A stretch of 64,000 nt of DNA from positions 5,342,001-5,406,000 of the forward strand of contig NC_135726.1 in assembly GCF_964656455.1 (NCBI RefSeq), given 5' to 3'. Below are positions 21,891-33,834 of this stretch, piece after piece; position 1 is the stretch's first letter; each line of letters begins with the position of its first letter. Under the pieces are notes generated by a model. That model had not been told where the DNA came from. It worked only from the letters and a program-made list of their open reading frames with translations, and searched no databases. The stretch comes from Halichoerus grypus (Eukaryota; Chordata; Mammalia; Carnivora; Phocidae). A program made the position numbers and the translations under genes.

Positions 21891-22180
21891 TAGCATGGAG
21901 GACATTAGGAGAAGAAAGGGAAAAATGAAGGGGGGGGGGAACTGGAGGGGGAGAGGAACCATGAGAGACTATGGACTCCGAGAAATGAACTGAGGGTTTT
22001 AGAGGAGGGGGGTGGGGGGATGGGTTAGCCCGGTGATGGGTATTAAGGAGGGCATGTACTGCATGGAGCACTGGGTGTTATAGGCAAACAATTGATTCAT
22101 GGAACACCACATCAAAAACCAATGATGTATTGTATGGTGACTAACATAACATAATAAAATTAAATTAAATTAAAAAAAAA
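21891..22180 (+). mobile_element. 5'-truncated carnivore L1
   Basis: About 290 bp of the L1 3'UTR second block: GAACCATGAGAGACTATGGACTCCG, GGTGATGGGTATTAAGG, CACTGGGTGTTATAGGC, and a tail containing three TAAAT/TTAAA units. The target-site duplication AAAAACCTGATTCTA at 21876-21890 and 22181-22195 is perfect. Confidence 0.94.
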
Positions 22181-22195
22181 AAAAACCTGATTCTA

Positions 22196-22635
22196 AGCTG
22201 CCATAAACCAAAGGAAATTTAAAAAATATGTAATCACCATGCTCTGATGTCACTGTGTTTTAGCAAAGTCGTGTTTTCTCACTAACTAAAATAAAGCTTA
22301 CTTTTTGAGGGAGGGAAATCACAGTCTCAAAGCGACAATCATGAACTACAATTAATCTATGCATTAAGATCTTGTGCCCACAGACATCATTGACAGGAAG
22401 TTACTATCCAGTCGTTTCCCCCTTATCAGCACTTTCAAACTTAAAAAACTTAACCTGCTCTGTTATGGATATATGTTGAACCAACTTGTAGCTAAGGACT
22501 GCTCCTCTGAAGTGGAAAAAGTGGGTGATTTCTATTTTATCCTCAATCTAGGGAAAATATCAGTAAGGGAGAATTTTGCAGATTCCAGAACTGTAGAAAG
22601 CTGAATTCACAGCTGAATTGGCTGTGACATACCTG
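22196..22635. other. Unique intergenic DNA
   Basis: No gene or repeat recognised; AT-rich. Confidence 0.4.
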
Positions 22636-22639
22636 TGTC

Positions 22640-22800
22640 ACCTAGTGACATACCAGCTCGGTGACTCCAGGCAAGTTATTTAACACTCTTGTTAGTAAAA
22701 TAGTGGAGATGATCATACTCATCTGGGGAGGTTTGGGAGAAATAATGAGGTAATAACATGTCGTGCTTGGGACACTGTGTGGAACATAATAAGTACTCCA
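22640..22800 (+). repeat. MIR, sense
   Basis: GTGACTCCAGGCAAGTTATTTAACACTC, GAGATGATCATACTCATC and TGTGTGGAACATAATAAGTACTCC are MIR landmarks in order. Confidence 0.75.
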
Positions 22801-23672
22801 ATCTGATGGGGAATATTGATTTCACATCAGTGGTACCTAGGAATCCGAAAGACCCCCCATTTCTTGGAATACTGACTTTTCCAGTGAAGAGGCCAGCTTC
22901 CCACTAGGCCAGGCCATCACCACAGTAGCTCTGATGTCAGATTCCAGTTCCATGATCACGAAAATAGTGGCACATTTATGGAGTCTTCATACACACGGGT
23001 TCTATGCAACAAATATTTCTGCAAAAATATAGCCCCGTATTTGGCCAAGGTGTATTTTTCCTGTACGATGAAATGCATGGGCACAGTGTTGTAGAAAACA
23101 AATGCATGTTTCTGTGTGGCTTCCAGAACCAACTTCAACAAATTAGAGGGGAGTGAAATAAACATGAAGAGGATGGGGGTGGAGGGAAAGACCAGGCTTT
23201 TGTGTGCCTTAATGAGCCCTAATTCAAGGTCTTATTTGGGGGAAAACAATGGAAGATGGAAAAAATAAAGCCAATCTCTCAATGACTGTATGGGTGGATT
23301 CTACAGACATAAGCTGTGATTGTTCGGGTTGTCAGAAGGCACTCTGACATTCAAGTATAAATATTCATGAACACAGAGTGGGCAAAATTATACAATCCAT
23401 TTAAATAAAATCAACCGTATAACAGTTATAATTCACAAAGTGATCACTTTTAAAAATAGAAAATTGAATTTCAAATCAACATTTTAATGGCCCAGTGATC
23501 CAAATATTAAACTGATAATCAGACCACAGTGATTTCCGTGAGTAGCTGAAAATATTCTTATAATCCTATAATGCTCTATGAAATGCCAGAAAATCCCCAT
23601 GTTCAGAAATATTTTGTCCCAAGTAGAATCTCAGACTATCAGTGCTGGAGGGGACCTTGAATATGATGTAAA
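22801..23672. other. Unique intergenic DNA
   Basis: No repeat family recognised. A 69-codon minus-strand frame (22956-23165) has protein-like composition but no recognised homology, no splice context and no neighbouring exon. Confidence 0.35.
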
Positions 23673-23881
23673 TCAGTGGTTCTCAGCTGCAGGTGATTTT
23701 GTCCCCTGGGCCCCATTTGATGATATCTGGAGACAGTTTGGTTGGGGCAGAAGGAGGGAGGAAGCTACTGGCGTCGAGGGGTTCGAGGCCAAGTGTTCTG
23801 CTCAGGACGATACATAGGGCAGCCGCCACCACAAAGAACTATGTGGCCCCAAACGTCAACAGTGCTGAGGTTGGAAAACTG
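23673..23881 (+). mobile_element. MER5A-like hAT-Charlie transposon fossil
   Basis: The element starts CAGTGGTTCTCAGCTGCAGGTGATTTTG and contains TCTGGAGACAGTTTGGTTG, GCTACTGGCGTCGAGGGGTTCGAGGCC and GGCCCCAAACGTCAACAGTGCTGAGG, the diagnostic order of MER5A. It is a nonautonomous DNA transposon shared by placental mammals. Confidence 0.85.
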
Positions 23882-24054
23882 TCATCCACATCCGCCTCTT
23901 TCACGATACTGAATGGAGAAGCCATGACCATGGCTTTTCATCGGATCAATGGTAAGTTGTTGACTACATTTCAGGGCTCCTGATACTATTTATTTCTTCG
24001 CTAAGTTTTACATAGCTCTTTCATTCCTGCCCATCTGCCCACTTTTCCTCAAAT

Positions 24055-24140
24055 CTATCACTTGAGATTTAGTAAATGCCTATCACGTATCTGGCACTGG
24101 GAATACAGAAGTGAACAAGAGCAAACACAGTTTTTCTCCT
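24055..24140 (-). repeat. L2 3' end fragment, antisense
   Basis: TTTAGTAAATGCCTATCACGTATCTGGCACTGGGAATACAGAAGTGAACAAG is the reverse of the L2 terminal region. Confidence 0.6.
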
Positions 24141-24235
24141 CTGCATTTATAGATGGCGGGGAAGGAAGATGTAAGACAGATAATGATACCAAGAATCGCC
24201 ACTGTGATAAGTACTGTATGAAGGCATACAACCAG

Positions 24236-24384
24236 GGGCGCCTGGGTGGCTCAGTTGGTTAAGCATCTACCTTTGGCTCAGGTCATGATCCCAGGACCCT
24301 GGGATCGAGGCCCGTATTGGGCTCCTTGCTCAGCGGGAAGCCTGCTTTTCCCTCTCCCTCTGCCTGCTGCTTCCCCTACTTGTG

Positions 24385-24424
<40 letters not shown>

Positions 24425-24476
24425 CTGTGAAATAAATAAAATCTTAAAAAAAATTTTTTTTAAATTAAAAAAAAGA
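24236..24476 (+). mobile_element. CAN SINE, sense, with (CT)n(AT)n
   Basis: Head GGGCGCCTGGGTGGCTCAGTTGG, middle CTCAGGTCATGATCCCAGGACC, pyrimidine segment, then (CT)n at 24384-24408 and (AT)n to 24423, and a CTGTGAAATAAATAAAATCTT tail. The target-site duplication is AAGGCATACAACCAGGG at 24221-24237 (its last GGG overlaps the head) against 24477-24493 with two mismatches. Confidence 0.93.
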
Positions 24477-24493
24477 AAGCACACAACCAGGGG

Positions 24494-25105
24494 AATCCAA
24501 TTCACTTTGACATCTCCTTGTTCTCAAGTCAATTCTCTAATACTAATACTCTACTATGCACTGAAATACCCTTGAAAGAGATTTTGGGTGCCCGGCATGG
24601 GTCCTGACCAGTAATCTGATATTATGGAGGGGACCTTGCAACAAGGTTGGAGAGATCAGTAATGGCCACCACTCGCTGGAGACTTACCCTGTATGAGGCA
24701 TTGTACTAGATATTCTCCTATGTTTCATCCTCACTTTCACAACAAGGGGGAGGTACTGTTGCCCTATAACCCCCAAGTGATAAACCTCCACATTTTGGGG
24801 GCTACTAGCATGGCTTGGGGATATGCCCCGGTCTACCAGAGCTGAGTTAAATGTTAAGGAAAGTGACTGAGTTTGACCAGCTCATTCAGTGAGGGCCTCC
24901 GTTGTGATGGTGTGGACTTGGGGTCAGGGCATAACTGGTTTGTAGTCTCTGCCCTTGAGGAAATTAACAGGGGAAGTAAAGATAGTTTGAAGTAACCATC
25001 TGAGCATGACATGGATTAATAGGTCTCGTTATCATTTGCCATATTTAAGATAAAGCATAGTGTGAAGATTTTAGTATATATTTATTTGAGGCTTGGAGTT
25101 ACATC
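24494..25105. other. Intergenic DNA with one antisense MIR
   Basis: An antisense MIR lies at about 24665-24765 (CCCTGTATGAGGCATTGTACTAGATATTCTCC). Nothing else is recognised. Confidence 0.45.
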
Positions 25106-25178
25106 CTTAGAACTGCTCTGTCCAAAATCTCAGCCACTAACCACCTGTAGCTATTAAAATGAAAACGATTAAAAAAGT
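25106..25178 (-). repeat. Short fragment of a hAT-type repeat, same family as 62320-62818
   Basis: GAACTGCTCTGTCCAAAATCTCAGCCACTAACCACCTGTAGCTATTAAAATG corresponds to the reverse of the TAGTGGCTACCACATTGGGCAGTG end seen near 62775-62800. Confidence 0.5.
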
Positions 25179-26300
25179 CTATTCTGGCTTGCAGAGGTTC
25201 TGAAAAACATGAGAGGTCATTTGTTTTTGCTTTGCTTCAACCCATAAAGCTTTAAGCAATTCTGAAGCCCTGGTCAAGATAACTGAAACATATTGGAAAG
25301 AAAGACAACTGAATTTTTTATTTTTTTTTTAAGAAAAGGAATGCCAAGTAAGAAGATATGACTTATGAGTTCTCTGAGAGGTATCATTAGATGCAGTGTT
25401 AATAAAAAGGGGTGGATTCTGGAGAGATATGGATGATGGGATTCAGGATTCAAGACATACTCCAGTGATTCACAGACACTGAGCTGACCTGATCTTTTTT
25501 AGAAACCCATTTCCCCCTGAACATGATAAGCCTCCAACTCCCCTGGAATGGAAATGCAGCAGAGAGATACTGTAGGGGAGGTTTCATACCAACCAACCAA
25601 CCTCAAGGTTTTGAATTTGGGGTCTATGTGCATCTGCCCTCATAAGTCCCTCTCTTTTTGGAGTGAAAATTAGAGGATTGTTGAGATTATCTGACTACAT
25701 GTCTACTTGCTGGTGTGACGGTCACTTTGGAATCTTCAAGGATGTGCCTGCCCCTCATCGCAGCCATAGGGTCATAAAAGACAAGAAGCAGCATCTGGTA
25801 GGAACCCCACTGGTGGAAGGATGTGGGTCAACAAGATGATCGTTGGGAAGGTAACAGGACAGAACCTCAGTTTGGGGCCAACCTTCTTTGTTTCCTAAAG
25901 ACACATGTCACCAGAAGATAGGGAGAATCGTGGAGTTTTGCTGTGTACCCCTTATTTTTCAAAGCATCTTTTATGTAGATTGTTAGATTTAGTAAGTAAA
26001 AATATAGGATGTGCCAATGCGATATTTGGGACATACTTATACTAAAATATTAGTCATTATTTATCTGAAATTCCAATTTAACTGGGTCTTATATTTTATC
26101 TGGCCACTCTATCCATGGAACACCAGTCCCAAGAGATCTCCCATGGTAAAAAGAGTCCTACTTCACTGTGCACTGGGAGGGCTGCTTACTTTGCCATGCT
26201 CTGGAAGATCCCTAAAGACACTAGCATATGAAAAGCTCCAAGGGGAACCCTACAGCAGATACTTCCACTCTCTTTACCACAACACCGTCCAAACTTTTGA
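25179..26300. other. Unique intergenic DNA
   Basis: No gene or repeat family recognised. A short sense MIR-like patch may follow at about 26305-26400. Confidence 0.4.
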
Positions 26301-26784
26301 GAACACAGAGCCCAGCCATAAAGAGTCAGACTGCCTGAGTTCAAATACTGGATTCATAACATGGTGGTGCCTCTATGACCAGGGATAAGCAATAATGAGA
26401 GCCTGGGGTGGGCATCTGTATGTGAGGACAGCCAGAGCCCCTGCCTCATAGGCTCAGGGTGAGAGTGATGCAAACCAGCATAAAGCACACAGCCTGAGCA
26501 GGGTACCTGCTCCGTGACCATCAGCATGTATAGTCTCGTCAGTGGCGGGAATCTTTCCCAACAATGGCTGTCAACATCCAGGGGAACCAGTAGGCATATC
26601 TAGGACATTCTGAAGATAGAGTGGGGTAGGGAGAGTGTTAGCTTGGTCCAGCATGGAAAGAACATCCTTCACTGCCAGATTGGCTGGTCTTGAACTTGCT
26701 CATTGTGGTAGATAGAATGAAGATTTCTGGTGCAGCAGGAGCTTTTGTGGATCTAATGGTCTAATGAAACATGCCCCACCATGG

Positions 26785-26820
26785 GGGAGCTACTTAGCCT
26801 TCTCTGTTTTCCATTAGCAC
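26785..26820 (+). repeat. MIR left part, interrupted by MLT1
   Basis: GGGGGAGCTACTTAGCCTTCTCTGTTTTCC matches the MIR core; the continuation, TTCTAAAATGGGGCTAATGC with AGGATTGCAGTGAGGCTTAAATAAG, lies beyond the LTR at 27275-27370. Confidence 0.55.
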
Positions 26821-27274
26821 TGTATTAGCAAACACCACCTACTAGGTGGCACAAACAACAGAAATTTATTGCCTTATACTTCTGGGGGCCAAAAGCCTGA
26901 AATCAAGGTATCGGTAGAATCCGTTCCTTCTGAGGGCTGTGAGGAAGAATCCTCTGCTTCTGGATTCCATGCCTCTGCTCTGGCTTCTGGTGGTTTGCTG
27001 GCGATCTTTGGTGCTCCTTGGAGCAGGTACATCACCTAGACCTCTGCTTTGATGTTCACATGGCATTCTTCCTGTGTGTGTATCTGTCATTGTGTCTGAA
27101 TTTTCCCCTTTTATAAGGATACCAGTCAACCTGGATAGGAGCCCCTCTAATGACCTCATTTTAACCTGATTACCTCTGTAAAGACCATACCTCCAAATAA
27201 GGTCACATTCCGAGGTACAAGGAATTAGGACTTCAACACATGCCTTTTTGGAGAGCACAATTCAACCCATAACA
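26821..27274 (-). mobile_element. MLT1-type solo LTR (ERVL-MaLR), antisense
   Basis: On the minus strand it begins TGTTATGGGTTGAATTGTG and runs through TCCTAATTCCTTGTACCTC, the AATGTGACCTTATTTGG phrase and GGAAAATTCAGACACAATG, ending near CTAATACA. This is the MLT1 LTR pattern. About 450 bp, no internal retroviral genes; an ancient LTR left by recombination. Confidence 0.8.
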
Positions 27275-27370
27275 GCTACCTTCTAAAATGGGGCTAATGC
27301 TAGCTTCCTTTCTTACCACACAGGATTGCAGTGAGGCTTAAATAAGAGAATGTAGAGGAACAGATTTCGA
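27275..27370 (+). repeat. MIR right part
   Basis: Continuation of the MIR interrupted by MLT1; see its left part at 26785. Confidence 0.55.
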
Positions 27371-28908
27371 GAAATTTGATAGCACTATAAAACTGCAAGA
27401 ACAATGTTTAATTTCGTATGTTGATCTGCACCGGAAGTGATACTCAAACCTTTGCAAGAATGATGTCAGGAAACTGTTAATCATCCCACAATATTGCCAG
27501 GAAACACAGAGATAGGGACTTCATCTTTCAGAAAGACACACAGATTCGAAAGAGATGGAAGATGCATGCCTGGAAACGAGCATGCTATTGCAATGCCACT
27601 AAATCCCCTGACAGCACATAGGAAATTGGAGACAGAAACAAGGAAATGAAGACAGAGAACACAGATCTTTCAAAATTTACCATGCACTTATCTTGTGTCA
27701 ACCAAAGTACTGGGTACAGGGCTTGTCAAATCTTAATCCAGGAAACTGAGATTATTTATGAGCCACCTATTTTAATGGAATGGCTAACCTTATTAGAAAA
27801 CCTTCCTTCGTACAAAAGAGAAGGTAATTCTGGAGGGGAGAGGTTGCGGGGGGGGGGGGGAAGAGAACAGAAATGAGGGAAGAGGGCTAAGTCAAAGGGT
27901 TATCAATTTCACAGTGTTAGCTGAGACTTGCCTCTGCTCTCTTTTCATTTTCAAGAAACTAGTTTCCATTGATCTTGAAAAATGTAGTCTAATCAGGAAA
28001 CACATGCCTGTATCTCCTATACTTTTCATAAATATTTGTGCTCGGTGATGTTATGAATTCTCAGACTTTTCATTTTACTGCATCATCAATAGGCCTTTAA
28101 AATTGAGATAATTTAAAGAGATGGATGCTTAGAAAGACCTCCCCCCGCCACCCAGTTTTAAGGAATCTTCGCTGGATGCCCAAAAGCAGAATCTCTTGCT
28201 CCTTACTAAAATACCTTTGACGAAACAAATTATGTCCAGAATTCCAACCATTTTAAGTACTAAGATGGACAGCACAGGAGAATCTCAAACTGAAGGAACG
28301 CTATTGGGCAAAATTGAATTAGGATTTTTCTACGCTTTGCCTCATGAAACAGAGTGGTATTTCCTCCTGGAAAATAGGGAGATGCCATGGCCCTTCCCTG
28401 TCTGCGATCTTGCAGTTCGGGAGCTCTGCTTCTCTAGGAGAGTCAAGCAAGCACTTCTCTGCTTTCCGATTTCTCACCTGTCTAGGTGCATCGTGAGACA
28501 CAGTATCAGCTTTGAGAAAGTAACAGTCACTGAGGGCAGGAAACTGCAAAATAATACAGGTTTTTCTTTCTGGAGCAAAGATTAATGCAAAGATAACTAA
28601 AGCCATTTTGAAAACAGCATTTTTCAGAAGGGCTTGCCCTACCATATATTAAGACACGTTATAAAGCTACAAGTGTTTGAATAATGTGGCATTATTGCAA
28701 AATATAATAGATAGGGTGGTCTCGAAGTAAACATAGTATACTTAAATTTAATCTTGCACAAAAACCATCTCCCAAAACTGGAAAAGAAGTGATTATTTTA
28801 TTTTTTGTTTTATTTATTATATTTTATTTTTATTTTTTAAACTTAATTTGACACACAGAGATTTAAAATTAATCTATTTAAAATAAATCTATCTAAAATA
28901 AATAAAAC
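27371..28908. other. Unique intergenic DNA with a G13 tract
   Basis: No gene or repeat family recognised. A homopolymer of 13 G lies at 27848-27860. The two opposed ORFs at 28196-28645 shadow each other and have no recognised domain. Confidence 0.4.
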
Positions 28909-28909
28909 A

Positions 28910-29104
28910 GGGGCACCTGGGTGGCTCATTCGGTTGGGTGTCTGCCTTTGGCTTGGGTCGTGATCCCAGATTCCTGGGATGGACTCCTGCGTCTGGCTCC
29001 TTGCTCGGTGGGTAGCCTGTTTCTCCCTCTGCCTCTGCCCCTCCCCTCCATTTGTGCTCTCTCTTGTGCTCTCTCTCTCAAACAAATAAAATCTTAAAAA
29101 AAAA
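28910..29104 (+). mobile_element. CAN SINE, sense
   Basis: Head GGGGCACCTGGGTGGCTCATTCGG, middle GGTCGTGATCCCAG, pyrimidine-rich segment with two CTCTCTCTTGTGCTCT-like units, tail AAACAAATAAAATCTTAAAAA. It is more diverged than the SINEs at 43771 and 44208. No clear target-site duplication. Confidence 0.92.
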
Positions 29105-29977
29105 GTCACCAGTAATTTTTAAATGGCAAAAAAAAGGGAAATAGTAGTTTATCATTTTCTTCTATCAGAGTGACAGATTTAAGCAAACTTAGCACATAAT
29201 GCTGGCAAGAAAGAGGTAAACAGGGACTTTCATATACTTCAAGTGGTAATAAAGTATAGTGTTGTTTCTTTGCAATGCATTTTGAAAATTACAAATTAAT
29301 TGTCAAATAAATTTATTTTTTCCAATACAAACTTGAACATCTAAGGATCAATGCTAAAAAGTTAGGTAACCTTAGATACACATCCGTGTACCTAAATCAC
29401 CATCACAGAATTATTTAAAATAATGAATTTTGGTGGAAAACTAGTTAACCAACAATAAGGGGAAGCTTAAATTAATTGATAGCCCATAAAATGTTTTCTT
29501 GGATGAACATTAAATATCATGATTTTGAAAACCTCAATGAAAGGAACATTCCCACAAGAAAAAGTGAAATTTTAAAAGTGGAATACAACCAGAGTATATA
29601 ATTTGATGCTACATACATATATGTAAATGTATACACCCTCTCATGCGTATTTTAAAAATTTAATTCTACTCCTATGGGCAGAAAAAAATAGACACAAAAA
29701 CACAAAGTGTTATCAGAGGCTGCTCTCAGTGGAGAAGTTACAAGCTAATTTTACTTTCCATTCATTTTTTTATTTAACAATAAGTATGAATTGCTTTTAC
29801 AATCAGAATAAGTTAATTATAAAATAAAATACTGAAGTCAGCATCTACAGTAAGTTAGAATTTATTCTGTTTTATAAGCATTTATGAAATGGCTACTATT
29901 ATCTTAGCATTGGGCTGAGGGGAGGCAGAGCCATTTGGAGAACTTCCTGCTGGAAAGAATGATACAGTTATTCACAA
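29105..29977. other. AT-rich unique DNA
   Basis: No gene or repeat recognised. Confidence 0.4.
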
Positions 29978-30010
29978 TTTTTTTTTTTTTTTTTTTGGAT
30001 GGCGCCATCC
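29978..30010. repeat. T19 tract joined to a 14-bp perfect palindrome
   Basis: A run of 19 T (29978-29996) is directly followed by GGATGGCGCCATCC (29997-30010), which equals its own reverse complement. A partial echo, ATTGGATGGTGCC, follows. No transposon end is recognised. Confidence 0.8.
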
Positions 30011-30269
30011 ATTGGATGGTGCCTAATGCCCAGCTGAGCTATTTGACCATGAAAAGCAGAGGGAGGAAGGGAGGGAGGCAAATTTTGAAAATATTCTGAT
30101 TAAGAAAACAATCAGAAATGATGTTTGATCTGAATGAATTTGGTAAGAGAGCTTTAGGAGAGGAGAGGAGAGGATGTGGTAAATGGTACTCAGAAAGATG
30201 AAGCAAAATGTCGGCAAGCACGCAGCTCTGATAAAGCCAACAGTGGAGTCCAGGTCCCTCCAACTCATA

Positions 30270-31125
30270 ACACTTTTCTTTTTCTTTTAAAGCCACCATA
30301 TTGTACCTACTGACAGGAGTCTAGTACCCAATCAAAACCGAGGTCTAGAGCAGGAAAGTATCATTGTAAATATGTTTGCCAATTAAGCAAGTTAAAATAT
30401 TCCTACAGCTTAGTGGGATGATGAAAACACAAGGCGAGATCTGCCATGCTTCTGTACATAGTGCATGCATTTCCATGTTGATTCCCACTTCTCAAAATAA
30501 AAATGCACCAAAGTGAGGCGTTTTTCAAACGTAAGAGTCCAATTGCTTCATTCATAAAATCTTAAGGAGCTAATTATGGGGAGCAAAAGGCAACTTTTTT
30601 TCCAATCAAGAGGATCTCATTTTTTTTTTTCAAACATTTGGAAGATTTGCAACCCTGTGAACATGTTTCATGAATGGCAGTAATATGTGTTTGGTCTTGC
30701 TTCATAGGAAGGCTAACAACATCTCATTCTGCAAAAGATACTTGATGCCCAATGAGCATTTTTTAAAAATCTAAATTGGAAAATGGTATTTTATCAATGC
30801 AAAGTTAAATGTGAACTTCAAAAGGCACAATGTTGGGTATAAACAGAAGACGCTCGATCATAACCGCGCCTGAATACATTAAGTATGGAAATGAAACCGG
30901 GTGAGAGCCCAGCCTAGATCTCTCTGAACTGCCTGCCCGACCACATAAATTAATCAAATGGCAGGGCAGCGGAAGCCGGCTGGAAAGCCTGTGTTCCTCA
31001 CCGTTTCTTGGAGCTTAAATGTTTCTGAGATAATAAATATCTGATCTTGGAAGGAGGGGCGGGAGGAATCAAGAGGTTAATTATCGGCTGACTTGGATGA
31101 CTCTGGAGATGTGCTTGTTTTACTC
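30270..31125. other. Repeat-free block, candidate regulatory DNA
   Basis: No repeat is recognised. The part around 30840-31110 contains several CpGs in an otherwise CpG-poor setting (for example CGCTCGATCATAACCGCGCC) together with TAAT-type words (AAATTAATCAAATGG, GGTTAATTATCGG), a texture common in conserved developmental enhancers. Inference only. Confidence 0.25.
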
Positions 31126-32156
31126 CTCTCTCATCTTAGCCACTACTCTTCCAGTCAAGGCTGACAAGTCCTCAAAACTCCTTCCTGCCTAGGATGCTTC
31201 TTCCTCCTGCTCCCTCCCGCTTAAACATCGCCTTAGCATCCGCGATTTATATAAAATAGTCAGGTCTGCTATTTTGCACCTCATTGTACCTGGGCAGCAC
31301 TTGCTTATTCCTTAACAGAATCAAGAATTCACTCTCTTAATGCCAGGGATCTGTCTTTGCTGGACTGGTTTGCTGGACAGCCTTTCTTGCCGAAAATACA
31401 GCTTAAGATCTGGTCCCAACAACCAGCTGTCAGCCTTGCTGCCCACTGCTAGCGGCCAGATGCTCTCTGACTGAGGAAGACTCTGTCTTTCCTCACACTG
31501 CACGTTCTTCATTTTCCCCACAATTTCCTTTTTATTTTTTGCCACTTCAAAAAATGATCCTTTGAGCTAAATGCTCTCAAGCCTTGGATTCTATGCAGAC
31601 CTCCCACCTCTGTGATCACTGCTTATTTCAGGCTCCCCTCTTGCCTCCTGCAGAGAGACCCTGCTGAAGGTTCTTTCCAAAGTCCTCTGCGCTGTTAGCA
31701 CTTTCCCCAGTCCCTCCAGGAGAAGGAGCAGGCAGTGACCTAAAGCCCCCATTTCTACTTCTGACTTCTGTCCCGAATGCTGGCTCTGTAATGTCTATTT
31801 TGAGGTCACACAGGTGCCTACCATCTATTTCTAAGCCATCTTGCAAACTAGTTCTGTCTCCATCTTTCCCTTGATTTACACCAGTGTCACTGGTGCTCAC
31901 TTCCTTACCCTTCTCTGCTGTAATCACTGATTTGGGGGCTCACCATTCCTAACCCTGCCTTCATCAGCCTCCTGACTGCTCTCTCTGCTATGATCCCTGC
32001 ATTCCTCATGACAAACTTCCTTTCCACAGACCTCGGCTCCCTGCTCTGCAGCTTTCAAATACTCCTCCCTCAAATGCCTTCCCTGATCGCTGTCCAAAGT
32101 TTCCTCTAGCAGAGGCTGATAGGTTTTACATAATAAGAAGGGTACTGTGATCAAAG
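31126..32156. other. Pyrimidine-rich unique DNA
   Basis: About 1 kb with a bias to C and T on the + strand; minus-strand ORFs of 74-99 codons follow from it. The second half has the texture of an old LINE (L2-like) but I cannot support a family call. Confidence 0.35.
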
Positions 32157-32166
32157 TAAAATTAGA

Positions 32167-32266
32167 CGAAAACAATGAATCGTGGGTCACTACATCAAAA
32201 ACTAATGATGTATTGTATGGTGACTAACGTAACATAATAAAATAAAATTTAAAAAAAATAAAAAAA
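32167..32266 (+). mobile_element. Very short 5'-truncated carnivore L1
   Basis: Exactly 100 bp: ACAATGAATCGTGGGTCACTAC, AAAACTAATGATGTATTG and an A-rich tail. The 10-bp target-site duplication TAAAATTAGA is at 32157-32166 and 32267-32276. Confidence 0.88.
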
Positions 32267-32276
32267 TAAAATTAGA

Positions 32277-32690
32277 AAAGAATAGTTAAACACACAAACT
32301 AGTCCCCTCACTACAACAAATCTTAGAATATCCATCATTTGCTGTGCATTTTGATCTTTAAAAATGGCAGCGGCTGGGTGGCATTTCTTCACTGTTTGCC
32401 AACAGAGTGCTTAGCCAAGAGGGTCTTGGGGGGATTCGTTTTAAGGGTATGCTCTGGATCTCCAGGGTAAACTGAGAAGACCCCACTGATTATTCACGGT
32501 GAATTGCTAGACTTGGCCATTTTTCCTTGAGCCTCCCATCCTTCTCCTTCCTCTAGCGATTCCCAAACTCCTGCAATCTAAGTTCTTAAGCCACTCTTTC
32601 CCCGCTTCTCCAGCTCCTAGTCAACAACCATGGGCACTCTCCACCAGCGATAAGAGCCTGGACTCTGCTAACAGCTCAGTGCCCGGGCCA
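32277..32690. other. Unique intergenic DNA
   Basis: Nothing recognised. Confidence 0.4.
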
Positions 32691-32694
32691 CAGG

Positions 32695-32920
32695 GTGTGC
32701 TGGCCAAGTGCAAGGTTTTGGAGTGAGACTGCTTGGATTCAGTTGCCAGCTCCAACACATTTTTACCTGGCCAGCCTGTGGCAAGCAACTTAAACTTTCT
32801 GAGCCTTGGTCTTCTCATCTGTAAGATGGAAATAATAATGCTTACTGCATAAGAAAATTGAATGTAGTATGTGCATAAGACCATTTGTGTCATGCTCACT
32901 ATACTGAAGGCATTTTAATA
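32695..32920 (+). repeat. MIR, sense
   Basis: GAGTGAGACTGCTTGGATTCAG, GGCAAGCAACTTAAACTTTCTGAGCC and CATCTGTAAGATGGAAATAATAATGC follow the MIR consensus in order over most of its length. Confidence 0.8.
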
Positions 32921-32940
32921 ATAGCATGGGCTATTGGTAG

Positions 32941-33585
32941 TCTCTATTACTGGTAGCAGCTGTTATGTTAAACCTCCACCAGAAAGCCAGGTTGCTCACT
33001 TCAGCTAGACTGGGAGCCTGAATACTACTCTACCTACTGAGCCACAAGAAGAGGGACGTAGTTGATTCTGCCAACTTAAAAGGCAAAGAAAAATGTCTGC
33101 TTCCTGAGCTCAGGGTAATGGGAATGAGACCCTCAATGACAACTCCACTGGGTTCTGCCACCCGTACTCAACCCACATGTTATGACTTCCAAGAATTGTA
33201 GGCCTAGGGTCCCTGAGGTTCCTAATCTGTTCTTTTACCAGATCCTTGGATCCCACCAGCCAGTTTACCTGGCCCTTTGGGAATCACCACAGACTGGTCG
33301 ATGGGAGACCTGGGAAAGTGAAATCATCTCAGGGAGGCCCCGGGGACTGGGAGCTGCAGACTCAGTTATGCCCCTAACCAAAGGGATTTGGAGGAAACCC
33401 GAAGCATAGCTGCATGTGCCACCCACCCCTGTGCTTATTTTACAGGATGAAAGCATCTACGGGCTGGCCCAGAAGGTGTCAGGGAGTGATAGATTGTGCC
33501 ACCTCCAGAACCATTGTTAACCCATCGAGGCAGAGCTGTCTGTGAATCTCCTCATCACGATACTCCTTTGTTTCCAGTTGGTGCT
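32941..33585. other. Unique intergenic DNA
   Basis: No gene or repeat recognised. Confidence 0.4.
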
Positions 33586-33587
33586 AG

Positions 33588-33690
33588 ACTTACCCAGAAT
33601 TATCTCATTCAACCCATTTTGCGGAGAGAGGCTAAATAGTGGACCCAAAGTCACACAACAGTGCATGGTGGGGCTATAGTTTTAACTTGA
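33588..33690 (-). repeat. MIR fragment, antisense
   Basis: TTATCTCATTCAACCCATTTTGCGGAGAGAGGCTAAATAG ... CAAAGTCACACAACAGTGC is an antisense MIR core. Confidence 0.6.
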
Positions 33691-33834
33691 AAAGTCTGAT
33701 ACAGATTCCTGAAATCTCAGACCGTGTTAAATACCCCAGTATATATGGCTTGGGCTCCTATATATTTCTTATACAAGGTTAGAGAAATCAAAATCACCTG
33801 CTTAGACACCCTGGTTTTGAAGTGATGCTTCGTT

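Noticed and set aside
22956..23165. Minus-strand 69-codon frame with protein-like composition
   Set aside because: No recognised family, no splice-site or exon context, and length compatible with chance.
24246..24330. tRNA gene
   Set aside because: The tRNA-like head belongs to a CAN SINE with a degenerate B box and no cloverleaf; the same holds for the other nine SINEs.
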